A DNA stretch of 14,431 nucleotides from Mycoemilia scoparia (GCA_027575805.1 JANBPU010000373.1:1-14431); one strand, 5' to 3'; shown: positions 1-8,251, numbered from the stretch's first letter. A program made the numbers and translations. The notes: generated by a model not told the origin, from the letters alone.

Positions 1-100
1 CACAAAATGTAATTTACAAAGTATTTCCCATATAGATGATCCAAAATGTAGTTACAATGGCGGGTAAATGAGTCAAATTTCACACACCTTTGGGTAAAAG
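1..100. repeat. Repeat at left window edge (inverted partner at right edge)
   Basis: Bases 42-69 match the reverse complement of 14402-14429 at 27 of 28 positions. A degenerate direct copy of the first 19 bases lies at 3-21, about 40 bp upstream. A short GGGTAAA word also recurs at 62-68 and 93-99. The block looks like part of a dispersed repeat or transposon end. Because the copies sit at both extremes of the window, they may mark where a draft assembly broke. No coding capacity was seen. Confidence 0.6.
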
Positions 101-230
101 AATGGTTCCCTAGAAAATGCATACAAACTGGTCAATAATTGGGCCAAATCCTGAGGACTTATTTCTGCCTACTTAACATTTGATTAATAGCATTATTTCA
201 CTATTAAAATATTTGACTGGGTTTATTATT

Positions 231-280
231 TATTCAGAAAAAATAATTTCTAATACAACAAACACTATTATTTCTGAATA
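231..280. repeat. Short imperfect inverted repeat upstream of the first GDSL gene
   Basis: TATTCAGAAA at 231-240 pairs with TTTCTGAATA at 271-280, and pairing continues inward (AATAAT with ATTATT) with a two-base bulge. The loop is about 20 bases. It lies in AT-rich DNA, so chance or a decayed small element is possible. No function is assigned. The rest of 100-600 is AT-rich spacer with no supportable gene. Confidence 0.4.
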
Positions 281-605
281 GTAATAGATAAAAGAGATAG
301 ATGTTCATATCAGGTGACCAGAGAGTTAAATGGGTGGTGCTATTGCTGAATCAATCCACATTACAACAAAGAACAATTGCTGTTATTATTGGACAAACTT
401 GATGGCATTTTATATAATACCAATTTTGGTCTTTTCTACATTTGGGGTTTAGGTTTTCATGAAGAATCAAAGTTTCAATGCAGCAAGCTTATTGCTTGTT
501 GGATATTTGCATTGGACAATAAGTCATGTAGTAAGGGCGATTCTTTACTTTATACTAATGATCACATGGCAACCTGAGCTTTGCTTACGTAGTACTGTAT
601 ATAAC

Positions 606-613
606 ATATAAAT
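606..613 (+). promoter_or_regulatory. Candidate TATA box of the first GDSL gene
   Basis: ATATAAAT at 606-613 is the best TATA-like element upstream of the gene. A start about 30 bases downstream would give a leader of roughly 150 bases to the ATG at 791. An ATG at 638 near the predicted transcription start opens only 13 codons and is in the same frame as the gene, with three stops between. It could be an upstream ORF or a relic of a lost N-terminus. Confidence 0.4.
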
Positions 614-790
614 ACTCATTTGAAGGGGCTTTATTGCATGAGTTGTCTCTACCTGCATTCTCTTTTAGTTTCAATATAATCTCACTTTATACTATACACA
701 TATAGTCTTTACCTGTTGCTTGCCGAGCTTTTAGGAATTATCTAATAGTTGACCAAAGACCAGCCTATAAACCTAGGAATACTATTCACT

Positions 791-1828
791 ATGCCTTCGC
801 TATCTCTCATCCCATTCCATAAATCCAACAATAACGGCATTAACAACAAACCAGCTCTCATCGTTTTTGGCGACGGCTTGTCAGATGCTGGTAACAAGCA
901 AGCGATATTCGGCCTGCAAGCCTACTGGAAGGGACGTTTCACAAACGGGCCAGTATGGAACGAGTATGCTTCTCAAATCATGGGCCTCCCTCTTGTAAAT
1001 TACGCTGTTGGCGGTGCTACATCATCGAATACGCCATTGGTCAGTAGCAATAAAGACGGTAGATTAGTGCCAAGTCTACTCGACCAGGTTGATGCATTCC
1101 TAAACAATAATCCCAGAATCGTACATCCAGAACGCAATATTGTGTCATTGAATATTGGTGCCAATAATATACGAGAAGCATATTTTTCCAACATCAACCA
1201 GTGTATTAACAACCAGCATGCAATCATCAACGGAATTGTCAAAGATATCGAAGCTGCAATTCTAAAACTGTTTGCTTCCGGATACACACAAATAGTCGTT
1301 TGGAATATATTGCCATTCTGGGAAGCACCACGAATCAGCGCATTAGATTCTGGCAAAGACATTATAAAAAACATGGTCACAAGGGCAAATATTCTCATTT
1401 CTAAAAAGGTCGAAGAATTGGTAAATTTAAATGGGCATAAAATACGGTATCTGGGTATGTTTGATGCAGTAACTGCTTGTAGTATTGCTGTTCGGGATCC
1501 ACAAATTCTTCGGGCATTGGGCATTACGCATGCTACTACAGCATGTATTAACAGTGCTTGTGGGATGTATGGAGCTGATATCAAGAATAGCAGCAATAGC
1601 GATGAACACTTTTATCTTGATCTGATTCATTTGTCAACTAGGGTGCATTATATGCTGGGGATATTATTTAGCCATCTAGTATTCTGTCCTCGGAAGATTG
1701 CAAAGTATGAACTTCTTGACTTTTTGAATTATTACGGTGTTGCAGAAACTACATCGGAGAATAATTTGGTTGTTGACGCCAATAATAGGCTTGAACATGA
1801 GTTGGGGCATCTTCGTTCTCAGCTATAA
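791..1828 (+). CDS. GDSL/SGNH hydrolase-like protein lacking the catalytic serine
   Basis: This 345-residue protein belongs to the GDSL (SGNH) esterase/lipase family and resembles fungal secreted acyl- or acetyl-esterases. Seen: block I reads FGDGLSD (residues 26-32), so the nucleophilic serine position is Gly29 (codon GGC at 875-877; AGC would be Ser). Other blocks remain: NYAVGGATSSN, IGANN (122-126) and the Asp277-x-x-His280 dyad. Its neighbour at 2538 is a close paralogue with the intact FGDS motif. The start is the first ATG in frame; a stop lies just upstream at 746-748. No signal peptide is evident, and only one N-glycosylation sequon (NSS) is present against six in the paralogue. The frame is open over the whole family length, so it is either a maintained pseudoenzyme or a very young pseudogene. 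A spliced upstream exon supplying a signal peptide is not excluded, but no good donor was seen. Substrate unknown. Confidence 0.85.
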   Translation: MPSLSLIPFHKSNNNGINNKPALIVFGDGLSDAGNKQAIFGLQAYWKGRFTNGPVWNEYASQIMGLPLVNYAVGGATSSNTPLVSSNKDGRLVPSLLDQVDAFLNNNPRIVHPERNIVSLNIGANNIREAYFSNINQCINNQHAIINGIVKDIEAAILKLFASGYTQIVVWNILPFWEAPRISALDSGKDIIKNMVTRANILISKKVEELVNLNGHKIRYLGMFDAVTACSIAVRDPQILRALGITHATTACINSACGMYGADIKNSSNSDEHFYLDLIHLSTRVHYMLGILFSHLVFCPRKIAKYELLDFLNYYGVAETTSENNLVVDANNRLEHELGHLRSQL

Positions 1829-1912
1829 TTAGGTAGCTTTTGGCATGATATTTTGTACTTTTTACATTTTATATTATTTTTATTTTGGCACATTTATTTA
1901 ATCTTGATTAAT

Positions 1913-1918
1913 AATAAA
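1913..1918 (+). terminator. Poly(A) signal of the first GDSL gene
   Basis: A canonical AATAAA lies 85 bases after the stop codon. Cleavage 10-30 bases downstream would end the transcript right before the MITE-like element that starts at 1948. Confidence 0.6.
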
Positions 1919-1947
1919 GCTTGAATACCAAATTATTTAAGGAAATG

Positions 1948-2046
1948 GGTAATAATTCTTGAAGGGTGAAAGTTTACTAGTAAAACTGGACATCCATTAG
2001 GCTGTGATTGCCCCTATAATCATTGGTCACCCTTCAAAAATTATTA
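1948..2046 (+). mobile_element. MITE-like element, copy 1
   Basis: The element is about 97 bp with 20-bp terminal inverted repeats, TAATAATTCTTGAAGGGTGA at 1950-1969 and its complement at 2027-2046 (19 of 20 pairs). It has no coding capacity. The TA at each end fits the target duplication of Tc1/mariner-type MITEs, although a two-base duplication is weak evidence in AT-rich DNA. The interior contains the palindrome TTTACTAGTAAA. A second copy of about 90% identity, in inverse orientation, lies at 3582-3689. No transposase is present in the window, so mobility would need a source elsewhere. Confidence 0.8.
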
Positions 2047-2537
2047 TTCATAATTGTGTCCAAATATCAATCCAGCGATTGTTTTCCAAAAGAAAAATTA
2101 TATAGAATAAAATACATGATTCATTCCTTTCGGGCTCATGTGCACTCATAAGCCACTCAAATTTCATAAAATGCCAAAGAAGGCTTTTGGCCGTAAACCA
2201 CTATCACCAGCAGCTCGGAATTCATGTGTCTTTTATATATATATATTTTATTAAAAACTGCTCAATAAAACCAACCGATACGCTTTGTTTGTTTGAATTA
2301 GGCCACAATTTACTATTCGAATAAACAGGGATAAGTAAATGTTAACAGTATAATTTTGTATTTGGGAATTGCAGTACAAAAGGACATCATATTGTACCTA
2401 TTTATTTGAGTGGAGTTGGAAAGCATCAAATAAATAAATGGTGCGTTGGGCTCCCCCATCCCACCATCTCACCATTACTACAAATGGCCTCTCATATATT
2501 TAAAGAACCCCTCTAGTCATTCGATTATACGTATATA
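2047..2537 (+). promoter_or_regulatory. Intergenic region and promoter of the second GDSL gene
   Basis: The spacer is AT-rich, with a TA microsatellite at 2234-2247 and no supportable gene. The best TATA-like element is ATATTTAAA near 2496-2504, 34 bases before the ATG at 2538, implying a very short leader. A C-rich stretch (CTCCCCCATCCCACCATCTC, 2451-2470) sits just upstream, and CCCCT, the core of fungal stress-response elements, occurs at 2508-2512. Regulation by these words is speculative. Confidence 0.4.
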
Positions 2538-3587
2538 ATGCTATCCAAGTTCCTGCAAATCACTTCCTATATCTCTCTCTTCTTTTTCATAACCATTTTA
2601 GCTTGTGATAATATCGATAATAGACGCGCACTAATTACCTTTGGCGATAGTACTTCTGATGTCGGCAACAAGGAAGCGATCTTTGGTCAAAAAGCGTACT
2701 GGAGGGGTCGGTTTTCCAACGGGCCGGTTTGGAACGAATATGCCGCTCAAATTCTTGGCCTTCCACTTGTCAATTATGCTGTTGGCGGGGCTACTTCATC
2801 TAACACTGCTTTGGTTAATGACACCAGAAATGGAGAACTGATTCCAAGTTTACTTGATCAAGTCGATGCATTCCTAAAAAACAACACAAATGTTTCTCAG
2901 CCAGAAGATGACATAGTTTCGATATATATTGGCGCTAATAATTTGTGGCTTCCTTTACTTGTTGACCCAAATTACTTTCTCACTAATGAAGATGCGCTTG
3001 TTAGCGGGATTGTTGATGATATTGAAATGGCTGTCATGAAATTGCTTGATTCAGGGTATTCACAAATTGTTGTGTGGAATTTTCCTCAGTTGTGGGATAC
3101 ACCTGAAGTTCTTGCTCATCCTCGAAGAAGACCAATTTTAAGGAGGGCTTTTATTAGAACAGATGATCTCATTTTGAAAATGGTTGATAAGCTATCTAAA
3201 GTGCACAAGAATAAGATCAAATTTCTTAAAGTATTCGATGCTTTAACCATATTTACAAAGACTATTAAAGATCCTGAGATTCTTGATACGTTGGGAATTA
3301 CTGACACCACTACTGTGTGTGTAAATAGCGATAGCGGGATGTACAAACCAGATCTTCCAGTATGCAGTAACGATGCCGAGTACTTTTACTATGATCGTGT
3401 TCATAATACTACTCGTGTCCATCAAATGTTGGGAATCATCATTTCTTGTTTTATTTCAAACGCAAGTGAACTAACTAAACATGAACTTATTGCTTTGTTA
3501 AAGCATTATCGTGTTAATGAGACTACTGCAGAAAATAATCCAATCGTCAATAATAATATAGTTAATAGTCCATCATTTGGATCATAA
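2538..3587 (+). CDS. Secreted GDSL/SGNH esterase or lipase
   Basis: The 349-residue, intronless protein is an intact GDSL-family hydrolase that would cleave acyl or acetyl esters outside the cell; its substrate cannot be read from the sequence. Seen: an N-terminal signal peptide (hydrophobic residues about 5-22, likely cleavage near Ala22/Cys23); block I FGDSTSD with nucleophile Ser38; the block II region NYAVGGATSSN; block III-like IGANN (131-135); and the Asp286-x-x-His289 dyad, completing the Ser-Asp-His triad. It has six N-glycosylation sequons (NDT, NNT, NVS, NTT, NAS, NET), and two cysteines in the C-terminal third could pair. It is a tandem paralogue of the gene at 791-1828, with very similar blocks such as GRFSNGPVWNEYA. 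Its stop codon TAA (3585-3587) lies within the terminal repeat of a MITE-like element, so the extreme C-terminus may have been set by that insertion. Confidence 0.92.
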   Translation: MLSKFLQITSYISLFFFITILACDNIDNRRALITFGDSTSDVGNKEAIFGQKAYWRGRFSNGPVWNEYAAQILGLPLVNYAVGGATSSNTALVNDTRNGELIPSLLDQVDAFLKNNTNVSQPEDDIVSIYIGANNLWLPLLVDPNYFLTNEDALVSGIVDDIEMAVMKLLDSGYSQIVVWNFPQLWDTPEVLAHPRRRPILRRAFIRTDDLILKMVDKLSKVHKNKIKFLKVFDALTIFTKTIKDPEILDTLGITDTTTVCVNSDSGMYKPDLPVCSNDAEYFYYDRVHNTTRVHQMLGIIISCFISNASELTKHELIALLKHYRVNETTAENNPIVNNNIVNSPSFGS

Positions 3588-3689
3588 TTTTTGAAGGGTG
3601 AATTTTGGTAACCAGTGATTATAGGGAAATCACAGCCAAATGGATGTCCAGTTTTACTAGTAAACCTTCACCCTTCAAAGATTATTACC
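3582..3689 (-). mobile_element. MITE-like element, copy 2 (inverted)
   Basis: Read on the minus strand, this is the same element as at 1948-2046. It shares the GGTAATAAT edge, the GAAGGGTGAA terminal repeat and a block containing TTTACTAGTAAAACTGGACA. Differences are a handful of substitutions and a 9-10 base insertion near one end. Its own terminal repeats (3582-3602 and 3667-3687) pair at 19 of 21 positions. The left repeat overlaps the end of the GDSL gene, including its TAA stop, and the element forms the start of that gene's 3' UTR. Confidence 0.8.
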
Positions 3690-3812
3690 TATTTTCTTTC
3701 TTTTTAAATTTAAATTAATTAATTCTTGTTTTTGGAGTTTGCTGAACGCAATAATACACACTGTTATATCAATATATGAATAGTGATACAAAAATTGGGT
3801 TTTATACTTCAA

Positions 3813-3818
3813 TTTATT
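3813..3818 (-). terminator. Poly(A) signal of the cysteine dioxygenase-like gene
   Basis: TTTATT on the plus strand is AATAAA on the minus strand, about 100 bases after the stop codon at 3920. It lies between the two convergent genes. No AATAAA was found for the GDSL gene at 2538-3587. Confidence 0.5.
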
Positions 3819-3919
3819 GCTAAACGATGATACTGACTATCTGTGACTTGTCCAAGTGATGCGATATAAAAGAAAAAGCGAAACTAATTCAAACTACTTT
3901 AAAACGAATAAGAAACATA

Positions 3920-4780
3920 TTAGTCCTTGCTGACATCATCCTTCATGACAAGCTTGGGTTTGACTTGCACCCATTCATCGACCGGAATCTCAGGATCAAG
4001 GTCTTTGACATCAACTTCGTGCTCACCAGAATCACCATCTTCAACCATGTTATGGTAAAATTCCTGAGTGACTCTGGTACTTTCGCCAGTCAATTTATCA
4101 TAAACATTATAGCTGTCAAACCCAGGAACATATAGATGAAGAGAACAAGTAGGCTGAGTTCTGGTCTTGTTTGCGAATCTGTGAACTCCCATCTCGTCAT
4201 TCAAAAATATCACCCCGCCATTGTTAAGAACATTTCCTCCAATCAGTTTGAGGCTTTGATTTTTCGAAGATTGTGATTCTGTCTTGAGTAGTTTGTAACG
4301 TTCTACATAAAGCTCTCCTTCAAGCATTCTGACGATACAGTTAGAACCGCTGTTATCCTGGATCTGTGACCATCTGATAACTCTAGCCTCATCAACATCG
4401 TCAACTTCTTCGCCATTACTCAGTGAAGGTTGTTCATCTCCAGAAGAGTTCTCTCGGGGAGGATTCCAAACATTCAACAAAAGCTTGAAGCCATTGTTAC
4501 TGCCTTGAGTTATCAAATTACGAGAATACGCGACATTGGGTTGAACCTTACTATAGCGCTTCCAGTCGTCATCGTTGCCGTCATAAGTCAAGAGTATTGA
4601 CTTGAGCTTCTGGATAAACTCGGAAGATTGAAGACACTCGGGATGATCTTGGGCACGAGAAATTTCAGAGTCCAAGATATTGACCAGAGATTTAAGTGTC
4701 TTGATTCTGGGGGTCTTTGGAGAAAGGTATTCAGGACCAAGAGTTTCGAATACAGAAGAGCCGAATTCCATTGTCTGCAT
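3920..4780 (-). CDS. Cysteine dioxygenase-family protein with altered metal site
   Basis: The 286-residue, intronless protein aligns along its length with type I cysteine dioxygenase, a cupin that oxidises cysteine to cysteine sulfinate using Fe(II) held by three histidines. Seen: substrate-binding YSRN (Arg87), VWNP (Trp105), the LNDEMGVHRF block with His200, and SLHLYVPGF with His215 and Tyr217, matching rat Arg60, Trp77, His140, His155 and Tyr157. Cys148 matches the crosslink cysteine Cys93. However, the usual HDH ligand motif reads Gln141-Asp142-Asn143, and the later SHC reads SNC. Two of three iron ligands are therefore replaced. An acidic insertion of about 27 residues (about 107-134) precedes this motif. 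At 286 residues it is longer than the roughly 200 of animal CDO. The start is the first ATG after a TATA box; Met4 (4771) is an alternative. Normal CDO activity is doubtful; a pseudoenzyme or altered chemistry is inferred. Confidence 0.88.
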   Translation of the reverse strand: MQTMEFGSSVFETLGPEYLSPKTPRIKTLKSLVNILDSEISRAQDHPECLQSSEFIQKLKSILLTYDGNDDDWKRYSKVQPNVAYSRNLITQGSNNGFKLLLNVWNPPRENSSGDEQPSLSNGEEVDDVDEARVIRWSQIQDNSGSNCIVRMLEGELYVERYKLLKTESQSSKNQSLKLIGGNVLNNGGVIFLNDEMGVHRFANKTRTQPTCSLHLYVPGFDSYNVYDKLTGESTRVTQEFYHNMVEDGDSGEHEVDVKDLDPEIPVDEWVQVKPKLVMKDDVSKD

Positions 4781-4881
4781 GTGTGGGCGTGCTTGTTGAA
4801 ATATATAAATGTCCTGTTGATTAGAATAATTTAGGTGGTAGTGAATGTGATTTGGATTCAAGAGTTCTTTCCCTGGCAAAG

Positions 4882-4889
4882 TATTTATA
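4882..4889 (-). promoter_or_regulatory. Candidate TATA box of the cysteine dioxygenase-like gene
   Basis: TATAAATA on the minus strand lies about 100 bases upstream of the ATG at 4780, giving a leader of about 75 bases. A second TATA-like run (ATTTATATATTT, about 4799-4810) is too close to the ATG to serve it unless translation begins further downstream. Confidence 0.45.
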
Positions 4890-5208
4890 GCTGTTTGTTA
4901 ATTGTGTTGTTGTATATATACGACAAGCAATTTGAAACTGCAATAGAAACAATTTACTTTATAAAGTGATATTTCATCATTCTGCAGCTAAAATTGTCTC
5001 CACAAAATGGTGAGATAATTCAGACAAGTACTAGTTTCAGAATTGCCAATGTAACCCAACTCCAAGTCAGCACATCTAATTGGAGATAAATGTAATCTTG
5101 CATCTGGCTCCGATCACGATGACTCTAGTGGCATTTGGAGCTTGGTCTTAGGGCCCTGAATATACACAAAGATTCCACAAAAATATAACGTCATTAATTT
5201 GGCACATT

Positions 5209-5232
5209 ATATATATATATATCTCTCTCTCT
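5209..5232. repeat. (AT)n(CT)n microsatellite
   Basis: A run of AT dinucleotides passes directly into CT dinucleotides. It is a simple sequence repeat in the divergent intergenic region. No function is assigned. Confidence 0.85.
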
Positions 5233-6105
5233 TTCATAAAAAGAAAAATAAAATCTATGACTTCAATGGCTGATTTGTATGGAGACCAGAAATAACATCA
5301 TCAATCTAGGGAGCAATGTCAAAGAACAATTGTTGTACCAGAAATTTAAATCATGGACGAGATTTCAGCCAAATGAAGCCACAGAATCATAGGGATGTCT
5401 GAAGCTGTTCAGCCATATCCTGTGACTAATGATGCGGTGGCAGAATCTGGATAGCATATTAGCACTCAAGCCACGTCGCCATCATCATGGCTATGAATTT
5501 TATTTACATAGATAAACATGAAATTCTGTATGATATATCGATGACATTTGGAAAATGCAATATAAATGTGATACGTGTATTATCCCGGAGCCATTATCGG
5601 CTATAATTGACTGTGTTTCTACATTCAAATGCTTAAATTAATATTTAATAGTCTTTATAAAAAGTAGATTTATACTTTAGGTTGTTGAGGCATTAAACTC
5701 GCACCCAAACCCAGAAAGATTGCTCCTTGACATTATTTGTTACAAACACGGGATTCATCACTCCAAATAGTTGCAATTTTCACAGTAGTAATAATTGTGG
5801 CATTAGCAACAACAACAAGAAGATAGTAGTAAAGTGTATCCATACATAACATAAAGTCGTCATCTTCAAATGAAACATCTCACAGAAGTTTCTATATGGC
5901 CCAAGGCATCCATCACAGGTCAGCTTTAGTAGTCAGTGACAACTTCCCCAAGGCCATGATTGTAGTCCCTGATTGTGTATAGTTGCTTTCCAACTCGTGG
6001 GAATTAAAACAAAGAAAAACAAAGTAAATATACTGCAATGTCATATATCCATGGGCACTTCTTGTGTGAAAACAATTCCTAATAGCAAGAAAAGATACAT
6101 TATCT

Positions 6106-6170
6106 AGCAGTAGCAGCAGCAGTAGAACTAGTAATATTATTTGTTGTGGTGGCAGCAGCAACAGCAGTAG
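6106..6170. repeat. Interrupted CAG/TAG trinucleotide repeats
   Basis: Two clusters of CAG/TAG triplets (6106-6126 and 6151-6170) flank a short AT-rich stretch. Similar CAG runs recur in coding DNA at 13639-13650 (an alanine run of the myosin tail). This is simple sequence, not evidence for a gene. Confidence 0.7.
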
Positions 6171-6434
6171 ATCAATAGCGATGATGAGATGAGGATGAGA
6201 GAGCGATAATTGTCAAGATAAAGCAATTGTGATGTCAATTTTGTGAGGTGATTTAATTTGTAAATCTATCAAATTCAAATCTGCCAAAGACACGATCTTG
6301 GTCAATGATTTTGTGACAGTGTGTGCAGTTTGCTTGTGGATGGCTACCTTCTTAAAGCCAATGAAGAAAGGAGGACACTATAAATACCAAGATGTGAGAA
6401 TGGAAGTTACTGTGGATAAAAGTGTGAACTCTTG

Positions 6435-6467
6435 CTATTAGATTAGTAGGGATAATTAATCTTATAG
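6435..6467. repeat. Small imperfect hairpin
   Basis: CTATTAGATTAGT (6435-6447) and ATTAATCTTATAG (6455-6467) pair at 11 of 13 positions with a seven-base loop. It is isolated, with no adjacent gene or T-run. Chance is possible. Confidence 0.35.
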
Positions 6468-7429
6468 GACAGCAAATTGATTTGTTTGCTTGAGTGCTTT
6501 GATAGAAGGAACTGATGGTGATAAACACTCTTGTTTGTTTACTCTTTGATTCATGAATATGGCCGCCTTGTGGAGGCTTTATTGACAAAGAACAAGCAAA
6601 GGAAGGCCAAAAGAAGAGCATTAATAAAATCAACCAGAAAACGACAATTGGGTTTGTCAAGGCGTGGATAGGCAAATATCATAGGAGAAAAAAGATACAG
6701 AGAGAAGTCATAAGTTGAGCAGACAGACAATCGAAGGGCGGGCATTATTTCAGGCAAAAACTAAAGAGGCACAGCAGGGAAGAGCCGCAAAACGGGACTC
6801 TGTCTGCCACTTTACCAAACTAGAAGCATCAGCTGTAGGTACATGGCAGTGAAGGGTGGTGGTCGCTATTTATGCAGGTCAGTGTACGTTGTTGTGGAGA
6901 CAGCTGCATCTTCCTTCGCCATCAAGGGTAGGTAGTACCAACGGTTTACTAAACAATCTAGCTTTACCCAAACAAGAGCACAAGCAGGGGAATGCTGAAT
7001 GCCTTGTCTTCCACTAAAGGCAAGATTGGACCAAACTATTGCCGATTCAGCTGGGGTTTATTGCTCGGCACAAAGCAGCAGCAGGCCATACTGCTCTGGA
7101 ATAGCTTCAAAGCTCCGGTATTCGTATTCAAGACTGGACTATTTGGCTATGGAGAATGTCTTGGCCCCACATACTTGTATCTTTTAAGAACAATCAACAC
7201 GCCATGGGCACAGTCCGGGGGCACAGTCGGTCCCAGATAATAGTGACGATCTTTAACAGTAACCCCACACCATACGATTAGCTACACTGCCAAAATCCAG
7301 AAGGACAGAGAGCCAGCCTGCGTGCTGTTGAGCTTAGATACTCATCGACAGGTTTGGGGTGACTGTGAAGGCTGTTGCTAGTGTTGTCGTTGTTAGTGGA
7401 CACTCCTCTGCCTGGGCCTTTTGAATAGG

Positions 7430-7960
7430 CTACTTGGCTTCTTTCGCTTTACAAACACTGGAACGATAGTGCCTTCTTTGCCCTCTCGTGTCCATTGTTT
7501 TCAATACATACTTTCTTAGGTTGCATAGATACGACATTTAATCTTGTTTGTGCACTAGCAGAAGCTTTTCTCCTTTTTAACCTTCTTTTCTTCAATTATT
7601 TACCTGCACTTTTCAACTATCTATTTCTTTCTTATATTCTAAAAGTATCTGGACCGCACAGGTGTTCAAAAACAACCTTTTGGTTTAACACGCTTGGACA
7701 TCCCACATCATCATCACAGCTTGAACACCACACTTACTTTTAATCCCTGCATCCCCCCATCACAACCACACAAAATATCCATTATTTATCGTCCAGCCCG
7801 TTGATTGTCTCTGAGCCAGAGAAAGATATATACGTCTATTTTTACCATTCTTGGAAAATCACCTGAATAGCCCTTACAAGCTATTCCCAGCAAGCTTCCA
7901 TCCCTCTTTATTTTCCTTACTATACCCCCACTACTTTACATACTACTTTCCTTTGAGAAT
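7430..7960 (+). promoter_or_regulatory. Pyrimidine-rich leader/promoter region of the myosin gene
   Basis: The plus strand carries repeated C/T tracts, for example around 7565-7600, 7625-7640 and 7895-7955. Fungal genes often start transcription in or after such tracts. No convincing TATA box could be chosen, so the start site is unknown. Several short upstream ATGs would lie in a long leader if transcription began this far upstream. Confidence 0.35.
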
Positions 7961-8251
7961 CATCTAACAAGCACAGCTATATTACTACTGCTGGGCTTTA
8001 GCCTTTTCCATTTCCCTTGCAGTTTTGTTGCTCGTCGTAAAAGTAGAAGGAATAGTAGTAGCAGCAGCACCCGGCGGTCTTGTCTCGATAGAAACAAAGA
8101 AGCATCCATTACCAACACTATATATAAACCGCTACAAAAGCCCAAAAGATATCGCTGGTCTTTATCGTAAATATCGATTCCATTCCCTCTTCATACTTGT
8201 ATTGACGTGCAAGCATATCTAGATATACACACAGAGAGACAATTCCAACAA

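Larger units (their letters stand above)
4890..8251. other. 3.4-kb intergenic region without a recognisable gene
   Basis: This spacer separates the divergent starts of the cysteine dioxygenase-like gene and the myosin gene. All frames hold only short reading frames of low complexity with no recognisable motif. The longest with a genuine ATG is an 82-codon frame at 6992-7240, with no homology I recognise. The left part (to about 6700) is AT-rich with microsatellites; the right part is more GC-balanced and then pyrimidine-rich, as expected of a promoter and leader. No tRNA B-box (GGTTCRANNCC) was seen. A spliced small gene or a non-coding RNA cannot be excluded. Confidence 0.5.

Noticed and set aside
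377..577. 66-codon frame upstream of the first GDSL gene
   Set aside because: Begins at TTG, low complexity and no recognisable feature.
638..748. ATG at 638 as exon 1 (signal peptide) of the first GDSL gene
   Set aside because: The 13-codon frame could be joined only through a poor donor (GTTTCA) and an acceptor at about 748; the product is not convincing as a signal peptide. Kept only as a possibility.
749..790. Upstream extension of the first GDSL gene from TTG at 749
   Set aside because: Nuclear fungal genes start at ATG with rare exceptions; the first ATG in frame is 791 and a stop precedes 749 directly.
4378..4460. The acidic insertion of the dioxygenase-like gene as a retained intron
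   Set aside because: GTAATG to possible AG acceptors gives 37, 46 or 56 bases, all very short and none a multiple of three; the uninterrupted frame on both sides argues for coding sequence.
4781..4879. N-terminal extension of the cysteine dioxygenase-like gene on the minus strand
   Set aside because: It would start at TTG, lies downstream of the TATA box and resembles a leader; family homology begins after Met 4780.
5395..5454. 19-codon ATG frame in the divergent spacer
   Set aside because: Too short to support, no regulatory context or conservation visible.
6844..6858. GTGAAGGGTG resembling the MITE terminal repeat
   Set aside because: Only about ten bases match, with no partner repeat nearby; chance is sufficient.
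6992..7240. 82-codon frame with a true ATG
   Set aside because: No motif, promoter or homology recognised; length is compatible with chance in a GC-balanced spacer.
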